From Phycisphaeraceae bacterium (GTDB lineage: Bacteria; Planctomycetota; Phycisphaerae; Phycisphaerales; UBA1924): a stretch of 7,766 bases of DNA. The stretch covers positions 1 through 7,766 of the forward strand of contig WUAK01000130.1 of the NCBI GenBank assembly GCA_009827205.1. The letters run 5' to 3'. Within the stretch, counting starts at the first letter, position 1. Every line of letters starts with the position of its first letter. The translations under genes and the position numbers were made by a program. The notes beneath the pieces were generated by a model that did not search any database, was not told the origin of the DNA, and saw only the letters and a program-made list of their open reading frames with translations. Of this stretch, positions 1-5,851 are shown piece after piece.

Positions 1-282
1 CTTCCTGCACATTACACGTACGCCTGGGCGATTAGGTCGATGCCAGCGCCGATGACCCGCGATACCCTTGGAGATCGATCTCATCCGTGTCGCTGACCTC
101 GGCCTCATCGGGAGATGATACACCCCACCCTGATTCTGGCTGTCGATGAGGTCAGACTTTCGGATCACCTCAGCGAAGTCGGGACGCTCCCCGGGGGGCA
201 GGCCGAATCTTCTACGCGCGACAACGGCACAAAGTAGTGACAATAAGCCCGTAACGGCGTACCCGTGTATTCTGGAGATCAT
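1..282 (-). CDS. Putative small membrane-anchored protein, partial or frameshifted
   Basis: An ATG at 282 (minus) opens a frame that stays open to the window edge (94 codons). Residues 1-57 look coding: a hydrophobic stretch at about residues 8-21 (AVTGLLSLLCAVV) followed by ARRR, i.e. one N-in membrane helix under the positive-inside rule, then a hydrophilic region containing FGLPPGERPDFAEVIRKSDL with mostly G/C third positions. After about residue 58 this frame becomes implausibly Arg-rich. The neighbouring minus frame over the same DNA instead reads an acidic, natural-looking tail (SPDEAEVSDTDEIDLQGYRG) that ends at TAA 34-32. A one-base deletion near the G run (plus-strand cccc at 122-125) would join the two into a protein of about 83 residues. 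A weak Shine-Dalgarno (AGAAG) lies about 9 nt upstream. I do not recognise the family. It is divergent from marR with only 52 bp between the two ATGs, so the operator at 319-334 could also influence it. Confidence 0.42.
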   Translation of the reverse strand, partial: MISRIHGYAVTGLLSLLCAVVARRRFGLPPGERPDFAEVIRKSDLIDSQNQGGVYHLPMRPRSATRMRSISKGIAGHRRWHRPNRPGVRVMCRK

Positions 283-318
283 TTTTCACATCTTCTGAAA
301 TAGTGGCTTGACCCGATG

Positions 319-334
319 TGTTGTATCTACAACA
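319..334. promoter_or_regulatory. Putative MarR operator O1, upstream of marR
   Basis: TGTTGTA-TC-TACAACA is a perfect 7+2+7 inverted repeat ending directly before the ATG at 335. It is part of an 18-bp sequence (316-333, ATGTGTTGTATCTACAAC) repeated exactly at 823-840 in front of the NmrA gene. Size and symmetry fit a winged-helix dimer of the MarR family. A possible -35 (TTGACC, 308-313) lies upstream, and -10-like hexamers (TTGTAT 321-326 or TACAAC 328-333) fall inside the palindrome, so a bound repressor would block polymerase. That the local MarR protein binds here is inference from position and duplication. Confidence 0.7.
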
Positions 335-805
335 ATGAGAGCAGCGATGGCACCAACTCCCACACAAACCGACCCTGCCGCTGAAGTATTGGGTGCCTGC
401 CTGGCAGGACGTACTCGCTTAATCAACCGAGCGATCACTGGGCTCTACGACGAGGCTCTTCGCGATTCCGGCATCACTGCAGCGCAGTTGACGACCCTCA
501 GTTTCATCCACGAACTCGGGCCGATCTCACCAGGAGACATCGCCAGACAGCTCGTTCTCGAGAAATCAACACTGAGTCGGAACCTGGGACGTATGGAGCG
601 GAACGGCTGGGTCACAATTTCGAAAGGCGACGCTGGGCACACACAGATCATTCGGTGCACACGAAGGGGAAAGGCGGTTATTGCCAAGGCCGTCCCGAAA
701 TGGAGAGAGGCTCAGGAAAGGGCAAGAGATCTTCTTGGCTCAGGTGGCGCCGAGGCAGTTATGAAAGCGTTTGACAGCGTGCGCAAGCGTGACACGCAGG
801 GGTAG
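335..805 (+). CDS. MarR-family winged-helix transcriptional regulator
   Basis: This is a 156-residue protein of usual MarR length and layout. Helices for dimerisation flank a winged helix-turn-helix: about residues 63-75 (PISPGDIARQLVL), recognition helix 76-90 (EKSTLSRNLGRMERN), and a wing around 96-108 (SKGDAGHTQIIRC). The C-terminal part with PKWREAQERARDLLG matches the MarR subgroup whose members end in a W-x-x-AQ helix and often carry an N-terminal cysteine; here Cys22 and Cys108 are candidates for redox sensing. The likely role is a cytoplasmic dimeric repressor of itself and of the adjacent NmrA-like oxidoreductase genes, because the same palindrome precedes both. The frame is also open from TTG 308, but that would run through the operator. 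ATG 335 has no Shine-Dalgarno; ATG 347 (MAPTPTQ) is a reasonable alternative if transcription starts near 340. The ligand is unknown. Confidence 0.88.
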   Translation: MRAAMAPTPTQTDPAAEVLGACLAGRTRLINRAITGLYDEALRDSGITAAQLTTLSFIHELGPISPGDIARQLVLEKSTLSRNLGRMERNGWVTISKGDAGHTQIIRCTRRGKAVIAKAVPKWREAQERARDLLGSGGAEAVMKAFDSVRKRDTQG

Positions 806-826
806 TAGCTTTTACTTAGGACATGT

Positions 827-840
827 GTTGTATCTACAAC
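827..840. promoter_or_regulatory. Putative MarR operator O2, upstream of NmrA gene 1
   Basis: GTTGTA-TC-TACAAC is the same palindrome as O1, inside the 18-bp exact repeat 823-840. It lies in the 55-bp gap between marR and the first NmrA gene, 20 bp before ATG 861. A possible promoter is TTTACT (811-816), an 18-bp spacer and TACAAC (835-840), which would put the transcription start near 847 and the operator over the -10 element. The gene therefore probably has its own repressible promoter in addition to any read-through from marR. Confidence 0.7.
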
Positions 841-860
841 TCTTAATTACGGAGCACACA

Positions 861-1760
861 ATGAATAGCGAGATTTTCCTGGTTACAGGAGCAACAGGCA
901 AGACGGGAAGTGAGACGGTCGAGCTGCTGCTGAATGAAGGCTTCAGTGTCAGAGCCCTGGCCCGTAAGCGTGACGAACGCTCGGACAGACTGGCTGAGCT
1001 TGGCGCCGACGTGGTACTGGGTGACATTCATGACCTCTCTCTGATCCGAGACGCGCTCACAGATGTGAAGAGGGCGTACTTCTGCTACCCGCCGCAGGGT
1101 ACCCACATTGTTGATGCCACGACGGTATTCGCGATTGCTGCCCGAGATGTAGGTGTTGAGACAGTCGCAAACATGTCTCAGATCACCGCACGAGAGGACG
1201 CACCAAGCCCTCTTTCACGCCAGCACTGGCTGTCCGAGCGCGTGCTCGACTTTGCAGGCATCGGAGCCGTCCATATCGCTGCGACCTTCTTTGTCGAGAA
1301 TCTCTTCATGTTCGGCGCACAGACGATGGCCGAGCAGAGCAGGCTGTTCTTGCCATACGGAGACGAGCGGCACGCCCCGGTGTCTGCACGCGATCTGGCT
1401 CGAGTCATCACCAAGATCCTTGCGGCACCTGCGGAGCATCTGGGTAAGAAGTACGTCGTTACTGGCCCCAAGCTGTACTCGATCGAGGAGATGACCAACG
1501 AGATCTCTAACGAACTGGGAAGAGCAATCGAGTATGTCGATATCCCGCGTGATGCGTGGAGCGCTGCTCTTGAGGGTGTACCAGGCATGACCCCATCGCT
1601 CGTGGGCCACCTTCTGCATGTGTCAGATGACCACAAGGCCGGCATCTTTCACGCACAGACTGACTCGATACGAGAGATCACAGGCACGCCCGGAGAGTCA
1701 CTTGCGGAGTCGATCCGCAGGCTGTCTAAAGAGTTTGGGCTGTCGCACGCTGCTGCATAG
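861..1760 (+). CDS. NmrA-like NAD(P)-binding protein 1 (atypical short-chain dehydrogenase)
   Basis: The protein has 299 residues. The N-terminal Rossmann fold is clear: strand IFLVTGATGKTGS with the glycine-rich dinucleotide loop GATGKTG at residues 10-16, then R-x-L-A-R after strand 2 (possible NADP phosphate contact) and the ADVVLGDIHD segment at the end of strand 3. It lacks the classical Tyr-x-x-x-Lys pair and has the NmrA-type middle (RQHWLSERVLDFAG, then FFVENLF) and substrate half (APVSARDLARVITKIL, KKYVVTGPKLYSIEEM). Family members are either NAD(P)H-dependent reductases of quinones and related electrophiles or redox-sensing regulators; the sequence does not decide which. The start at ATG 861 is supported by GGAG at 851-854, 6 nt upstream; upstream in-frame codons overlap marR and the operator. 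It is a paralogue of the next gene and probably repressed by the MarR protein. Confidence 0.85.
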   Translation: MNSEIFLVTGATGKTGSETVELLLNEGFSVRALARKRDERSDRLAELGADVVLGDIHDLSLIRDALTDVKRAYFCYPPQGTHIVDATTVFAIAARDVGVETVANMSQITAREDAPSPLSRQHWLSERVLDFAGIGAVHIAATFFVENLFMFGAQTMAEQSRLFLPYGDERHAPVSARDLARVITKILAAPAEHLGKKYVVTGPKLYSIEEMTNEISNELGRAIEYVDIPRDAWSAALEGVPGMTPSLVGHLLHVSDDHKAGIFHAQTDSIREITGTPGESLAESIRRLSKEFGLSHAAA

Positions 1761-1855
1761 CTGAAACTGAGCCAGCCTTAGGCGAATCTGGCACCCTCCT
1801 CTCAGCGTGTTGCGAGATGAGATTAGGTAGGCACAACATTGAGAGATTCCCAAAG

Positions 1856-2968
1856 ATGAAACCAACTATCCTGATAACCGGTGCAAGCGGAAAGACCGGC
1901 GGCTCGGCAGCTCTCGAACTGCTGTCACGCGGATTCCCGGTGCGAGCATTTGTACACCGAGAGGACAGTCGCTCGCAGCTCTTGCGAGACGCGGGCGCAG
2001 ATGTTGTTGTTGGCAAGCTCGACGATCTTGCAAGTCTGTCTGCTGCGATGAAGGGAGTCCAACGAGCATACTTCGTTTGCCCTTGGTCAGAGAATCAGCT
2101 TGATCTTTCGTTGAACTTTGCAATCGCGGCAGCGGATCACAAGCTAGAACATGTGGTCGCGATCAGCCAATGGCTGTCGTCACCGTCCCACCACTCGGTC
2201 GCTACAAGGCGGACATATCTCGTCGATCGGCTGCTACGGTGGCTTCCCGAGAGTTCTACGACCCTCATCAATGTCGGCTTCTTCGCGGACAACTACATGG
2301 CTGTGCTCGGGACGATTTCGCAGCTGGGAGTAATGCCCTTGCCGCTGGGGTCGGGCCACAACGCCCCTGTCTCGAACGAGGATATTGGCCGAACCGTAGC
2401 CGGTGCGCTAGCCAACCCCGATCAACACGCAGGCAAAACATATCGTCCAACGGGACCATCTCTGATGAGCCCGGAAGAGATCGCAGATACGTTCGGCCGT
2501 GTGCTTGGTCGCGAGGTGAGATATTCAAACATATCTCCGCGGATGTTCCTCAAGGCTGCGCGATCGATGAGTATGCCAACCGGGCTGATCGCTCAGCTGC
2601 ATCACTATTTCCATGAATACCGCATGGGTGCGTTTGGCGCCGGAGCCCCGAATAACGCGGTGCAGTTTGTGACGGGCCGAGAGCCCGAAGACTTCGACAC
2701 GATAACGTCGCGGTACATCAATTCGAACCGTGTCACTGGCTTGATCCCCGCCGCAGCCCTCCAAGCACGCACGCAGCGTTCGCTTGGGAACAAAGTTCAC
2801 GCGATAGGCAGTATGGCTCGCCTGCTTCTGACACCAGCGCCGAATCTGAAGAAGCATGAACATGAAAGAGCTTACCCCGAAACCAGATCGCAATCGTATG
2901 TGCTCGAGTCATCTGAGTGGACTCGTACGCACGATCAACCCGGCGCTTTCGGCTCATACCTGACTTAA
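1856..2968 (+). CDS. NmrA-like NAD(P)-binding protein 2, with C-terminal extension
   Basis: The protein has 370 residues and is a paralogue of the preceding one: about half the positions of the first 75 residues agree by eye, including ILITGASGKTG (loop at residues 9-15), RGFPVRAF, AGADVVVG and VQRAYFVCP. The NmrA core runs to about residue 290 (VSNEDIGRTVAGAL, KTYRPTGPSLMSPEEIAD, TGREPEDFDTI). Compared with its neighbour it has roughly 80 extra C-terminal residues (after RYINSN), including SMARLLLTPAPNL and ESSEWTRTHD. Codon choice stays coding-like there, so I read this as a genuine tail and not run-on past a lost stop, though that is not certain. ATG 1856 is chosen because the Rossmann strand begins at once; the frame is open from 1817. 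The Shine-Dalgarno is weak (GAGAG at about 1841). The 95-bp gap to the upstream gene has no copy of the palindrome and no clear terminator, so cotranscription is likely. The substrate is unknown. Confidence 0.8.
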   Translation: MKPTILITGASGKTGGSAALELLSRGFPVRAFVHREDSRSQLLRDAGADVVVGKLDDLASLSAAMKGVQRAYFVCPWSENQLDLSLNFAIAAADHKLEHVVAISQWLSSPSHHSVATRRTYLVDRLLRWLPESSTTLINVGFFADNYMAVLGTISQLGVMPLPLGSGHNAPVSNEDIGRTVAGALANPDQHAGKTYRPTGPSLMSPEEIADTFGRVLGREVRYSNISPRMFLKAARSMSMPTGLIAQLHHYFHEYRMGAFGAGAPNNAVQFVTGREPEDFDTITSRYINSNRVTGLIPAAALQARTQRSLGNKVHAIGSMARLLLTPAPNLKKHEHERAYPETRSQSYVLESSEWTRTHDQPGAFGSYLT

Positions 2969-3033
2969 CCAAACCGGCAGAAACGGACTGGGACAGTGCC
3001 TTTGACAGCCGGTTACTTGTAATGGAGAAGTTT

Positions 3034-3576
3034 GTGACAAGCACCCAAGAACTCATCGAACGCAACACAAAGTTTGCTGAGACATTTCAGGACGCAGAGT
3101 TGCCCATCATTCCGAAACTACGTTCGGTCATCCTGACTTGTACCGACGCTCGCGTCGATCCTGCACATCTATTCGATCTTGAGCTCGGTGACAGTGTTGT
3201 CATCCGAAACAACGGTGGAAGATTGACCAGTTCAGCTCTCGATGAGGTGATAACGCTCTCAATTCTGGTATCCACCATGGATGGGGGCGAGCCTGGGCCG
3301 TTCAACCTCGTGCTCGTGCAGCACACCAAGTGCGGCGCGGAGCGGTTTGCAGACCCGCCCATACAGAAGATGATCCTCGATCGCACCGGTGTAGATGTTT
3401 CCGAGTCGGCAATTCATGACCATCACGAGAGCCTTGGTTCTGATGTGGAACGTCTTCGTGATGATCCCCGAGTGCCGGATCATGTCGTCGTGTCCGCGCT
3501 TATTTACGACGTAGACACCGGACGAGTCGAACAGGTTTTGGCTCCAAAGGCAGTATCGGAGATGAGGGCTTCGTGA
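3034..3576 (+). CDS. Beta-class carbonic anhydrase-like protein
   Basis: This is a 180-residue protein of the beta-carbonic anhydrase fold, close in size and pattern to short actinobacterial members such as Mycobacterium Rv1284. The zinc site is complete: Cys36 in CTDAR, and His97 and Cys100 in HTKCG. The Asp38-Arg40 dyad of CTDAR is also present, followed by the VIRNNGG loop (56-62) and a C-terminal LIYDVDTGRVEQV strand. Family chemistry is reversible hydration of CO2 to bicarbonate, acting as a dimer or tetramer in the cytosol; whether this divergent short form does so is unproven. I prefer GTG 3034 because GGAG at 3024-3027 sits 6 nt before it and the N-terminus (TSTQELIERNTKFAETF) then matches short family members. 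ATG 3022 would overlap that Shine-Dalgarno, and the frame opens at 2917 inside the previous gene. It lies 65 bp after the NmrA gene and 34 bp before DUF1569, probably in one transcript. Confidence 0.85.
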   Translation: MTSTQELIERNTKFAETFQDAELPIIPKLRSVILTCTDARVDPAHLFDLELGDSVVIRNNGGRLTSSALDEVITLSILVSTMDGGEPGPFNLVLVQHTKCGAERFADPPIQKMILDRTGVDVSESAIHDHHESLGSDVERLRDDPRVPDHVVVSALIYDVDTGRVEQVLAPKAVSEMRAS

Positions 3577-3610
3577 TGAAACAGGATCACGTAATGAGAG
3601 GATTCTAAGA

Positions 3611-4084
3611 GTGGAAGTTGAACATACAATCATTTCAGCAACTCGCCGGAAGCTACATTTCAATACAATGACGGACATCCTGGCAGATGTAGACGAGATG
3701 TCTTCTGCAGAACACCAACACCTCGGCGAATGGACTCCGGCACAGAATATTGACCACGTGCGCAGACTGATTCGTTTGTCCCATTCTGGGGCACAGTTCA
3801 AGGTTCCCATTCTTCTCCGAGTCATGGGAAGAGCGATGAAGTCACGCATCCTCCGCTCGCCTATGAACCCGGGGATGCAGACCGCCCAGACGCTCGTGCC
3901 TCCGAACGATCTCTCATTCAGCGATGCCGCTGCAGCGTTCCACGAAGAGATAAGCACTATTCAGCGGCCCGGGTCTATGTGCCAGCGAAGCCCATTACTA
4001 GGCCCGTTGACGCACGCACAATGGGAGCAGCTTCACTGCCGCCATGCAGAGCATCACTTTGGATTCATTGTTCCCGTTCTGTGA
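3611..4084 (+). CDS. DUF1569 / DinB-like four-helix protein
   Basis: This 157-residue protein fits the DUF1569 family of the DinB/YfiT-like putative metalloenzyme superfamily. Landmarks are an N-terminal RRKLHFNT segment (12-19), LGEWTPAQNIDHV (38-50, usually LGnWs-x-xQ-x-x-x-H) and the C-terminal signature GPLTHAQWEQLHCRHAEHHF (131-150). The possible metal-binding histidines are His49 plus the C-terminal cluster His142, His145, His148 and His149. The normally conserved HPxFG before that signature reads SPLLG here, a small departure. DinB-like proteins include thiol-dependent enzymes, but DUF1569 itself has no firm function. The start is GTG 3611, with GAGAGG at about 3597-3602 at a good distance. 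It follows the carbonic anhydrase gene by 34 bp on the same strand and is likely cotranscribed. Confidence 0.75.
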   Translation: MEVEHTIISATRRKLHFNTMTDILADVDEMSSAEHQHLGEWTPAQNIDHVRRLIRLSHSGAQFKVPILLRVMGRAMKSRILRSPMNPGMQTAQTLVPPNDLSFSDAAAAFHEEISTIQRPGSMCQRSPLLGPLTHAQWEQLHCRHAEHHFGFIVPVL

Positions 4085-4095
4085 GACCTTACATC

Positions 4096-4111
4096 AGCCA
4101 ATGCAATGGCT
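4096..4111. terminator. Weak hairpin at the DUF1569/galK convergent junction
   Basis: AGCCA-atgcaa-TGGCT forms a 5-bp stem with a 6-nt loop, followed 5 nt later by the palindrome CACATGTG (4117-4124). It lies in the 58-bp gap between the two convergent stop codons, where a bidirectional terminator would be expected. There is no T tract, so the call rests mainly on position. Confidence 0.25.
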
Positions 4112-4142
4112 AGAAACACATGTGAACTTGACCGAAGCACGT

Positions 4143-5291
4143 TCACTCTATTCCTCGCACATGGTGCACAGTGGGCAGTCGACCGAAGGCATAGTCAAAC
4201 CGATTCGCCAGCTTTGCAGAGATTCGTTTCTCAGCTCCAGGCTTCACGAGCGCTATGACACATCCACCAAGTCCACCACCAGTCATCCTGCAGCCGTATA
4301 CCCCGCCAGAGGTGCCGATCGCCTCGGCTTCGTCTGCAAGCAAATCAAGCTCTGGAACGGAGACTTCGAAGTCGTCTCGCAGAGAAACATGACTCTCGCG
4401 CATGAGGATACCTGCGTTTATCCAATCTGATTCACGTGCCAAGGCTGCGAACGCCTGCACACGCTCGTTTTCCGTGACAACATGTCTCGCGCGTCGATTC
4501 TGCTCGTCATCGAGCCTGTCGCTTTGACTGTTGAGTGTTTCCAGGGAGAGATCTCGAAGTGCCCCGACACCCAGGCAATCTGCTGCCTGTTCGCAGATCT
4601 TTCTTCTCACCGCGTACACACCATCGCTGAGTGCTCGTTCAACACCGCTGTCGATCACCAATAACGATACCTCATCGGTGGGTATTGGCACGTGGACAGA
4701 TTTACAGTTCCTGCAATCGAGCAGGATCGCATGATCACGACAGCCGTTGATAATCGCCAACTGGTCCATGATGCCGCACGGCACACCCGCATAAATGTGC
4801 TCGGCTTTCTGACAGAGCCTTGCTTTCGAAATGGGATCGAGCGAAATCCCGGTGAGATGCTCGGCCATGCCGACCAGGGCGACCGCAAATGCGGCGCTGC
4901 TCGAGAGCCCCGCCCCCTTCGGGATGCTTGAGGTCACAACCGCTTTAAAGTCCGGTAATTCTCCGAACGCTGCTCGGGCGAGATGAAGCAAACCGGCGGC
5001 GTATCGCTCCCAGCCAGAGGGGTGTTTCATGGGAGTGTCTACATTCAGAATCGCATCACCGCTGACAGTCTCACTGACGACCCGGACGCCTCCTCCGCTG
5101 CTGGGCGCCCCCGCGACACTGATGTAGCGGTTGATCGCCATAGGGAGCGCAAAACCGTCGTTGTAGTCCGTGTGATCGCCGATCAGATTGACCCGACCCG
5201 GAACCTGAACCGTCACCGATGGCTTCTTCCCGAATAGCCCGGCGAACTGCTCTTTCGCCAACTCAGTTCTGTCAGCTTGCCCTGCTTCCAA
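4143..5291 (-). CDS. galK: Galactokinase (GHMP kinase family)
   Basis: Galactokinase phosphorylates alpha-D-galactose with ATP to galactose 1-phosphate, the entry step of the Leloir pathway, in the cytosol. The 382-residue length is typical. All three GHMP motifs are present: the signature PGRVNLIGDHTDYNDG at 31-46 (sugar-binding Arg33, His40 and Asp42; Asp39 replaces the more common Glu, a change the signature allows), the ATP loop PKGAGLSSSAA at 124-134, and MTGGGLGG at 336-343. Catalytic Asp176 sits in CGIMDQ, and SHVSLRDDFEVSVPELD (300-316) is the usual C-domain segment. The start is TTG 5291, supported by AGGGAG (plus 5300-5305) at 8 nt spacing; there is no upstream in-frame ATG before purE. 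No other Leloir gene (galT, galE) is in the window, so it is an orphan here. It is divergent from purE, and the 47-bp gap holds control elements for both genes. Confidence 0.95.
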   Translation of the reverse strand: MEAGQADRTELAKEQFAGLFGKKPSVTVQVPGRVNLIGDHTDYNDGFALPMAINRYISVAGAPSSGGGVRVVSETVSGDAILNVDTPMKHPSGWERYAAGLLHLARAAFGELPDFKAVVTSSIPKGAGLSSSAAFAVALVGMAEHLTGISLDPISKARLCQKAEHIYAGVPCGIMDQLAIINGCRDHAILLDCRNCKSVHVPIPTDEVSLLVIDSGVERALSDGVYAVRRKICEQAADCLGVGALRDLSLETLNSQSDRLDDEQNRRARHVVTENERVQAFAALARESDWINAGILMRESHVSLRDDFEVSVPELDLLADEAEAIGTSGGVYGCRMTGGGLGGCVIALVKPGAEKRISAKLANRFDYAFGRLPTVHHVRGIE

Positions 5292-5303
5292 TGGTGCCGC
5301 TCC

Positions 5304-5332
5304 CTGCCAATTCCGCCGGTTGAGGCTAGGCT
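5304..5332 (+). promoter_or_regulatory. Putative purE promoter, leaderless mRNA
   Basis: CTGCCA (5304-5309), a 17-bp spacer and TAGGCT (5327-5332) resemble a sigma70-type promoter. The A of the purE ATG (5339) is 7 nt after the last base of the -10, where transcription would normally start, and no Shine-Dalgarno lies within 12 nt of that ATG. Together these suggest a leaderless purE transcript. AGGCT is repeated in tandem (5323-5332), giving TAGCCT -10-like hexamers on the minus strand too, which could serve galK. The -35 box overlaps the galK ribosome-binding site on the opposite strand. Confidence 0.5.
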
Positions 5333-5338
5333 ATCGGC

Positions 5339-5851
5339 ATGAGCAACCGAGATGAAGCCAATCCGCGGGTTGGGATCGTGATGGGCTCTCGATCCGACTG
5401 GCCAACCATGGAGCACGCCTCGGTGATGCTCACTGAATTGGGCATCCCACACGAATCACGAGTCGTTTCGGCACACAGAACCCCTGATCGGCTATTCGAG
5501 TACGCAGAGCAGGCCGAGGGCAGAGGGATCCGCGTGATCATCGCGGGCGCCGGGGGAGCGGCGCACCTCCCAGGCATGATCGCATCAAAGACTTTTTTGC
5601 CTGTGCTTGGTGTGCCGGTCATGTCGAAGGCTCTGAGCGGGATGGACTCTCTTCTCTCCATTGCCCAGATGCCGGGGGGCATCCCTGTCGGCACGCTCGC
5701 GATTGGCGATGCCGGGGCGAAGAATGCAGGGCTCCTCGCGGCTCAGATCCTGGCCACGACCGACGACGACATTCGCGAGCGCGTGCTCAGGTTCCGTGAG
5801 TCGCAGACCGAGAATGTACCCAACGGGCCTTCTGATGAGGCTGCATCTTGA
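5339..5851 (+). CDS. purE: N5-carboxyaminoimidazole ribonucleotide mutase, PurE class I
   Basis: PurE moves the carboxyl group of N5-CAIR to C4, giving CAIR in de novo purine synthesis, and acts as a cytosolic octamer. The 170-residue protein shows the class I pattern: GIVMGSRSDWPTM (12-24, phosphate-binding loop), SAHRTP (44-49) with catalytic His46, AGAGGAAHLPGM (69-80) and the MSKALSGMDSLLSIAQMPGG segment that closes the active site. The presence of purK next door confirms the two-step bacterial route and not the direct-carboxylating class II enzyme. The C-terminal half (GIPVGTLAIGDAGAKNAGLL) is unlike the typical actinobacterial GVPVATVSIGGARN form, a hint on taxonomy. The start is ATG 5339, apparently leaderless. 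The stop overlaps the purK start by 4 bp (5848-5851). Confidence 0.95.
   Translation: MSNRDEANPRVGIVMGSRSDWPTMEHASVMLTELGIPHESRVVSAHRTPDRLFEYAEQAEGRGIRVIIAGAGGAAHLPGMIASKTFLPVLGVPVMSKALSGMDSLLSIAQMPGGIPVGTLAIGDAGAKNAGLLAAQILATTDDDIRERVLRFRESQTENVPNGPSDEAAS

Noticed and set aside
53..118. Short plus-strand frame ending with DLIRVADLGLIGR and a TGA at about 116
   Set aside because: It has only about 20 codons between stops and lies in the complementary register of the more convincing minus-strand frame; no homologue is recognised.
1178..1645. Long minus-strand frame (155 codons) opposite the first NmrA gene, and similar frames at 1215-1619 and 3259-3957
   Set aside because: They are antisense to genes with clear family motifs, show no recognisable domains and have biased composition typical of shadow frames.
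1761..1855. Third copy of the MarR operator between the NmrA genes
   Set aside because: Only a CACAAC half-site-like string is present; no palindrome or 18-bp match is found.
3002..3007. Perfect -35 hexamer TTGACA upstream of the carbonic anhydrase gene
   Set aside because: No -10-like hexamer lies at 16-19 bp; that position is occupied by the purine-rich ribosome-binding site, so a promoter is not supported.
4044..4430. Plus-strand 128-codon frame spanning the DUF1569 end and the galK 3' part
   Set aside because: It is mostly antisense to the conserved galactokinase C-terminal domain and has no motif or ribosome-binding site.
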